Source: Gemmatimonadaceae bacterium | GTDB taxonomy: Bacteria; Gemmatimonadota; Gemmatimonadetes; Gemmatimonadales; Gemmatimonadaceae | Assembly: GCA_014379205.1 (NCBI GenBank) | Contig: JACMME010000074.1 | Location: 22,347 to 86,346 of the forward strand | Direction: 5' to 3' | DNA length: 64,000 bases | In this document: piece by piece, positions 60,324-64,000 of the stretch | How the letters are laid out: each line of letters starts with the position of its first letter | Position numbering within the stretch: position 1 is the stretch's first letter | Notes under the pieces: model-generated | The model's database searches: none | What the model was told of the DNA's origin: nothing | What the model saw: only the letters and a program-made list of their open reading frames with translations | Position numbers and translations under genes: made by a program

Positions 60324-62387
60324 ATGCATCCTGAGCTCGGCTTCCTGGGCGATCTCCTCACTCTTTTCGGGTTGGGGGTCGCGGTGGTGCTGATCATGAG
60401 CCGCATCGGGCTTCCGCCGATTGTCGGCTTTCTTCTCACAGGTGTCTTGTGCGGTCCATACGGCTTCGGGCTCATCAGCAACGTACGCGACGTGGAGGGC
60501 CTGGCCGAGATTGGAGTGGTATTGCTGCTCTTTACCGTGGGTATCGAGTTTTCAGTGCAGCAGCTCGTACGAATGCGAACGTTCCTCCTTCTGGGGGGCG
60601 GGCTGCACGTTACGCTATCCCTCGGTGTGACGTTTTTGCTGGCCCGCATTGCCGGACAGCCATGGAACGTTTCAGTGTTTCTGGGCCTACTGGTCGCGCT
60701 CAGCAGTACCGCCATCGTGCTTCGGCTTTTTACGGACCGTGGTGAGATCGATACGCCACACGGACAGGCAACTATTGGAATACTGATTTTTCAGGACCTC
60801 TGCATCGTCCCCATGGTGCTGCTCACACCTTTCTTGAGTGGCGAAACGAGCAGCCTGGGCGAGATCGCGATCATAGTCGCGAAAATCCTGCTCTTCGCTG
60901 TCGCCGCCGTGCTCGCTGCCCGGTACGTTTTTCCGTGGTTCCTGCATCAGGTGGTGCGCACGCGCAAGCGTGAGGTATTCCTGCTCGCCATCATACTTCT
61001 CTGCCTCGGCACAGCATGGGTATCCGCTCAGATAGGCTTGTCGCTGGCGCTGGGCGCATTCATCGCCGGTCTGGTTATCTCCGAGTCCGATTACAGTCAC
61101 CAGGCACTGGGCGAGATTCTCCCGCTTCGAGAGGTCTTCAACAGCCTTTTTTTCCTGTCTATTGGCATGTTGTTCAACGTCCGCACCGTGCTGGAATCGC
61201 CCTTGCTCGTGCTCGGTGTCTTCGCCACGGTCGTGCTGGTGAAGGCGGCAGTTGGTATCGGAGTTTGCTTTGGCCTGGGACAGTCTCTTCGGGTAGCTAT
61301 CGTGGCAGGCTTGGCGCTGGCGCAGATTGGTGAGTTTTCCTTCGTGCTATCCAAAGTCGGCTTGGAAACCGGCCTCCTGGACGAAAGACTCAATCAGCTC
61401 TTTCTGGCGGTAGCTGTTGGAACAATGACGGCCTCCCCGGCCCTCATCGCACTGGGGCCGCGGCTGGCGGCGCTGCTCGAGTCTCGCCTACCGGCGCGAT
61501 TCGTATCGGGCCGCAGGCTTCTTCCAAGCATGGAGAGTCATCGAAATACCCGTCTGGAAGACCACGTGATAATCGTCGGATATGGCCTCAATGGCCGTAA
61601 CCTTGCGCGGGTTCTCGGCCGCTCGAGCATTCCATTCGCGGTAATTGAAATGAATCCCGACGCGGTTAGATCCGAGCGCAAGCGTGGCCGCTCCATTATT
61701 TATGGCGACGCCACCCGGCCGGAGATCCTGGAACACGCAGGCATTCTTCGGGCGAGAGTCCTCGTCATTGCCATCTCCGATGCGGCGGCAACCCGCAGCG
61801 CCGTCGCGCTTGCCAGACGGCTGAATGACCGAGCTCACATCATAGTGAGAAGCCGATACCTCTACGAAATGGAGCCCCTGGTGGTACTCGGCACGAACGA
61901 AGTGATTTCCGAGGAATATGAAACATCCATCGAGATTTTTTCGCGCGTGCTCCAGCGTTACCTCGTTCCGCGCGACAAGATCGAACAGCTGATTCGGGAC
62001 GTGCGCAGCGACGGGTATCAGGCCTTCCGATCCGTCGCCAATACTTACGGATCGGCGGAAGCGCTGGGACAGTACGTCAGTGGACTCACTGTGGAAGTGT
62101 ATCGGGCCGAACCTGGAAGTGAGCTCGAAGGAAAGACGCTCGGAGAATCGAGAATTCGCGAAAGAGGTGGTGCCACAGTTGTCGCGATTCAGCGGGAGGA
62201 TGGTGACGTAATCGCTAACCCCGCCGTCACCGACGTCATACGCCCAGGGGATTCGGTAGTGCTGCTTGGTCGGGCGGAACAGTTGGCCGCCGTGGCGTCG
62301 CTTTTCAGGGCGGCAGCGACTGACACGAAAGCGCCAGACGCAGCGATGGCTGTATCCGGCCAAGTTGAAGCTGTCCGTCTCAACTAG
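60324..62387 (+). CDS. Cation:proton antiporter, KefB/CPA2 type with TrkA domains
   Basis: 687 aa. N-terminal Na+/H+-exchanger membrane domain with ~12 TM helices (1-385), a cytoplasmic TrkA-N (RCK) domain ~410-525 starting IIVGYGLNGRNLARVL, and a TrkA-C domain ~600-670. This is the KefB/YbaL domain order, responsible for K+ efflux or Na+/K+ homeostasis, gated by nucleotide or glutathione binding at the RCK domain. The 261-base gap upstream is divergent from the 59.8-60.1 kb small gene and shows no clear operator. Confidence 0.9.
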   Translation: MHPELGFLGDLLTLFGLGVAVVLIMSRIGLPPIVGFLLTGVLCGPYGFGLISNVRDVEGLAEIGVVLLLFTVGIEFSVQQLVRMRTFLLLGGGLHVTLSLGVTFLLARIAGQPWNVSVFLGLLVALSSTAIVLRLFTDRGEIDTPHGQATIGILIFQDLCIVPMVLLTPFLSGETSSLGEIAIIVAKILLFAVAAVLAARYVFPWFLHQVVRTRKREVFLLAIILLCLGTAWVSAQIGLSLALGAFIAGLVISESDYSHQALGEILPLREVFNSLFFLSIGMLFNVRTVLESPLLVLGVFATVVLVKAAVGIGVCFGLGQSLRVAIVAGLALAQIGEFSFVLSKVGLETGLLDERLNQLFLAVAVGTMTASPALIALGPRLAALLESRLPARFVSGRRLLPSMESHRNTRLEDHVIIVGYGLNGRNLARVLGRSSIPFAVIEMNPDAVRSERKRGRSIIYGDATRPEILEHAGILRARVLVIAISDAAATRSAVALARRLNDRAHIIVRSRYLYEMEPLVVLGTNEVISEEYETSIEIFSRVLQRYLVPRDKIEQLIRDVRSDGYQAFRSVANTYGSAEALGQYVSGLTVEVYRAEPGSELEGKTLGESRIRERGGATVVAIQREDGDVIANPAVTDVIRPGDSVVLLGRAEQLAAVASLFRAAATDTKAPDAAMAVSGQVEAVRLN

Positions 62388-62412
62388 CGCACTCAGCTAT
62401 AGAATATTGCCC

Positions 62413-63489
62413 GTGCCGATTATTCCGTTGTATGGACACGAAGCACTTCGCGCTCGCCTCGCATCCGCACATGCGCGTGGTGCGCTGCCTCCGAGCCTGC
62501 TTCTGCACGGGCCGCGAGGGGTGGGTAAGCAGCGGCTGGCGCTCTGGATCGGGCAGATGCTTTTGTGCGACTCCGACGGTGATCGGCCGTGTGGAGCGTG
62601 CCGGCATTGCCGGTATGTCCTCGACCTCGCGCACCCGGATTTGCGATGGTTCTTCCCGCGACCACGGTTGCCCAATCCGGATCCCAGGACGCAGGACGTG
62701 CTGGATGACTTCGTGGACGCTATTGGCGAACGAAGAAAGTCAAACGGACTTTATAGCGCACCAGGCGGGAGTGAAGCTCTATACGTGGCCACGGTTCGCG
62801 CGATTCTACAGCTGGCGTCGCTCACACCCGCCATGGGACGTCGCAAAATCTTCGTGATTGGTGACGCCGAACGCATGGTGTCACAGGAAGGCTCGGATCA
62901 GCCCGCTAACGCTTTCCTCAAGATGCTCGAGGAGCCGCAGGCTGACACCCAGATAATTCTTACATCAAGCGAGCCCGGGTCTTTGTTGCCCACCATTCGG
63001 TCGCGCGCGATAGCAGTCCGGGTCCCTCCTCTGGTTGAGCCCGCGTCGCGCAGTTTTCTTGGCGATCCGGTCGTAAATGCGGCTCTCGATCGCCTCGACC
63101 TGCCTGCTTCACTCGAGCAACGTATCGAGCTCATGGAAGGGGCTCCGGGTATGCTCCTTGAATCGGCGGATCGCGCCCAGGCGATTGCTGCGGCCCGGGA
63201 ATTCCTCGACGCGGTATCGCAGGGACGGGCGGAGTGGTCTCGTGCGGTAGCCAAGATGAGCGCCGCGAGGGCTCGAGGGTTCTTCGCCGACGTACTGGAT
63301 GCGATGACCGTTCAGTTGCACGCCAGGCTGCGCGGAGCAGCAGGTCGGTCTGACGCTTCTCGTGTGACTGCGATCGCCCACTCGATAGAGCACATAGAGG
63401 ACGCCAAGGTACGCGTCGATGGGAACGTAAACCCGCAGCTGCTCGGTGCTTCAATAGCGCGGGAAGTGGCCACGTGGTCACTTTCCTGA
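62413..63489 (+). CDS. holB: DNA polymerase III delta-prime subunit
   Basis: 358 aa from GTG 62413; an upstream in-frame extension overlaps the antiporter and was rejected. Walker-A-like GPRGVGKQRL, a four-Cys zinc module DRPCGACRHCRYVLDLAHPDL (quoted in part as CGACRHC), and the sensor/SRC-like stretch FLKMLEEPQADTQIILT. Delta-prime is the clamp-loader stator that loads the beta sliding clamp. A C-terminal ~150 residues is longer than in E. coli. Confidence 0.87.
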   Translation: MPIIPLYGHEALRARLASAHARGALPPSLLLHGPRGVGKQRLALWIGQMLLCDSDGDRPCGACRHCRYVLDLAHPDLRWFFPRPRLPNPDPRTQDVLDDFVDAIGERRKSNGLYSAPGGSEALYVATVRAILQLASLTPAMGRRKIFVIGDAERMVSQEGSDQPANAFLKMLEEPQADTQIILTSSEPGSLLPTIRSRAIAVRVPPLVEPASRSFLGDPVVNAALDRLDLPASLEQRIELMEGAPGMLLESADRAQAIAAAREFLDAVSQGRAEWSRAVAKMSAARARGFFADVLDAMTVQLHARLRGAAGRSDASRVTAIAHSIEHIEDAKVRVDGNVNPQLLGASIAREVATWSLS

Positions 63490-63585
63490 CATGGTAACGC
63501 ATGGCAAATGTCGGTGCACCGCGTCGAGGAGCATGCGCTCCAGCACCGCTGTCCGGCTTTCGGAATTCGCCGCCTGGACGGTGGT

Positions 63586-64000
63586 ATGAGTGATTTGAGC
63601 CACGTCGGTCCCACGGGAGAGGCGCGGATGGTCGATGTATCCGGGAAAGCCGTCTCAGCCCGTGTTGCGCGTGCCTCAGGCTCAATTCGCATGGAGCGCA
63701 ACACGCTCGACGCGATTCGCGCGAACAATCTCGCCAAGGGCGATGTGCTGAGTGTCGCCCGAATCGCGGGGATTATGGCAGCCAAACGAACAGCGGATCT
63801 GATACCGCTCTGTCATCCCCTTCCTATCACGGACATTCAGGTAGATCTGGAAATGGATTCGGCGCTACCCGGCGTGCGAGTGCAAGCCATCGTTCGGACG
63901 TCGGCACAGACCGGCGTGGAGATGGAGGCAATTACAGCCGTAAGTGTGACACTGATCACAGTTTATGACATGGCCAAAGCGGTCGACCGAGCGATGGTGA
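63586..64000 (+). CDS. moaC: Cyclic pyranopterin monophosphate synthase (3'-truncated)
   Basis: 138 codons to the window end; the gene continues beyond. Motifs [31 protein letters not shown] (with the catalytic Lys/His) and [15 protein letters not shown] with the terminal DMAKAVD match MoaC. It converts (8S)-3',8-cyclo-7,8-dihydroguanosine triphosphate to cPMP, the second step of molybdopterin synthesis. It begins 96 bases after holB; whether MoaA or other Mo genes follow cannot be seen. Confidence 0.93.
   Translation, partial: MSDLSHVGPTGEARMVDVSGKAVSARVARASGSIRMERNTLDAIRANNLAKGDVLSVARIAGIMAAKRTADLIPLCHPLPITDIQVDLEMDSALPGVRVQAIVRTSAQTGVEMEAITAVSVTLITVYDMAKAVDRAMV

Overview
This is a GC-rich stretch from a Gram-negative-type bacterium. 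It carries an ADP-heptose:LPS glycosyltransferase, a TonB-dependent receptor, an outer-membrane porin, several lipoproteins and an FtsEX/EnvC division module. Secreted proteins rich in Asp/Ser/Arg, carboxypeptidase-regulatory and Big-type domains, dense overlapping operons and frequent GTG/TTG starts suggest Gemmatimonadota or a close relative. That placement is an inference; no 16S gene is present.

Layout. 1-4.1 kb: end of a class-C beta-lactamase-like hydrolase, a DUF4384 secreted protein, and a minus-strand VOC enzyme plus HhH lipoprotein. 4.3-17.0 kb: one nearly gapless plus-strand run of 13 genes (lepA, GT9 heptosyltransferase, ROK kinase, PfkB kinase, a STAS/HATPase regulator, a STAS-like/DUF4325 protein, a small DPBB-like protein, a Cys/Met PLP enzyme, an AI-2E-type transporter, ftsE, ftsX, an EnvC-like amidase activator, nfo). 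17.1-23.5 kb: a metal (probably zinc) uptake block with a His-loop outer-membrane porin, ZnuA/C/B, a barrel protein, a matrixin lipoprotein and an unusual RpiB homologue. 23.7-33.3 kb: pckA, an HD phosphohydrolase, a PP2C phosphatase with an ABC exporter, two GlsB-like membrane proteins and uvrA. Then comes tRNA-Asn with a strong terminator.

33.6-38.2 kb is the most interesting locus. A three-gene minus operon (two SAM methyltransferases around a PurD-like ATP-grasp ligase) diverges from a haem-oxygenase-like diiron oxidase, which looks like a compact small-molecule biosynthetic cluster. 38.3-48.9 kb holds a carboxypeptidase-regulatory protein, an esterase, a GDPD, a TonB-dependent receptor, SodC, an M20 peptidase, a phosphoribosyltransferase and a GNAT. 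48.9-53.7 kb holds a His/Met-rich membrane pair and an LVIVD-repeat protein. 53.8-60.1 kb has an SRPBCC protein, an ECF sigma/anti-sigma/DUF4097 cassette, a sulfatase-like membrane enzyme with a Thr nucleophile, and a DJ-1/PfpI protein. 60.3-64 kb: a KefB-type antiporter, holB and the start of moaC.

A second cross-cutting signal is a set of heptanucleotide tandem-repeat arrays (at about 2.5, 8.35, 23.5, 38.3, 42.1, 45.8 and 51.65 kb). They sit within a few bases to a few tens of bases of stop codons, mostly as inverted pairs that could fold into long hairpins. One is read through as coding sequence at the start of the PfkB gene. The 51.65-kb copy encloses a second, unrelated 24-bp stem of REP/RAYT style. 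Their unit length and behaviour recall the cyanobacterial STRR heptamers, but the families here differ. No intergenic gap exceeds 300 bases.
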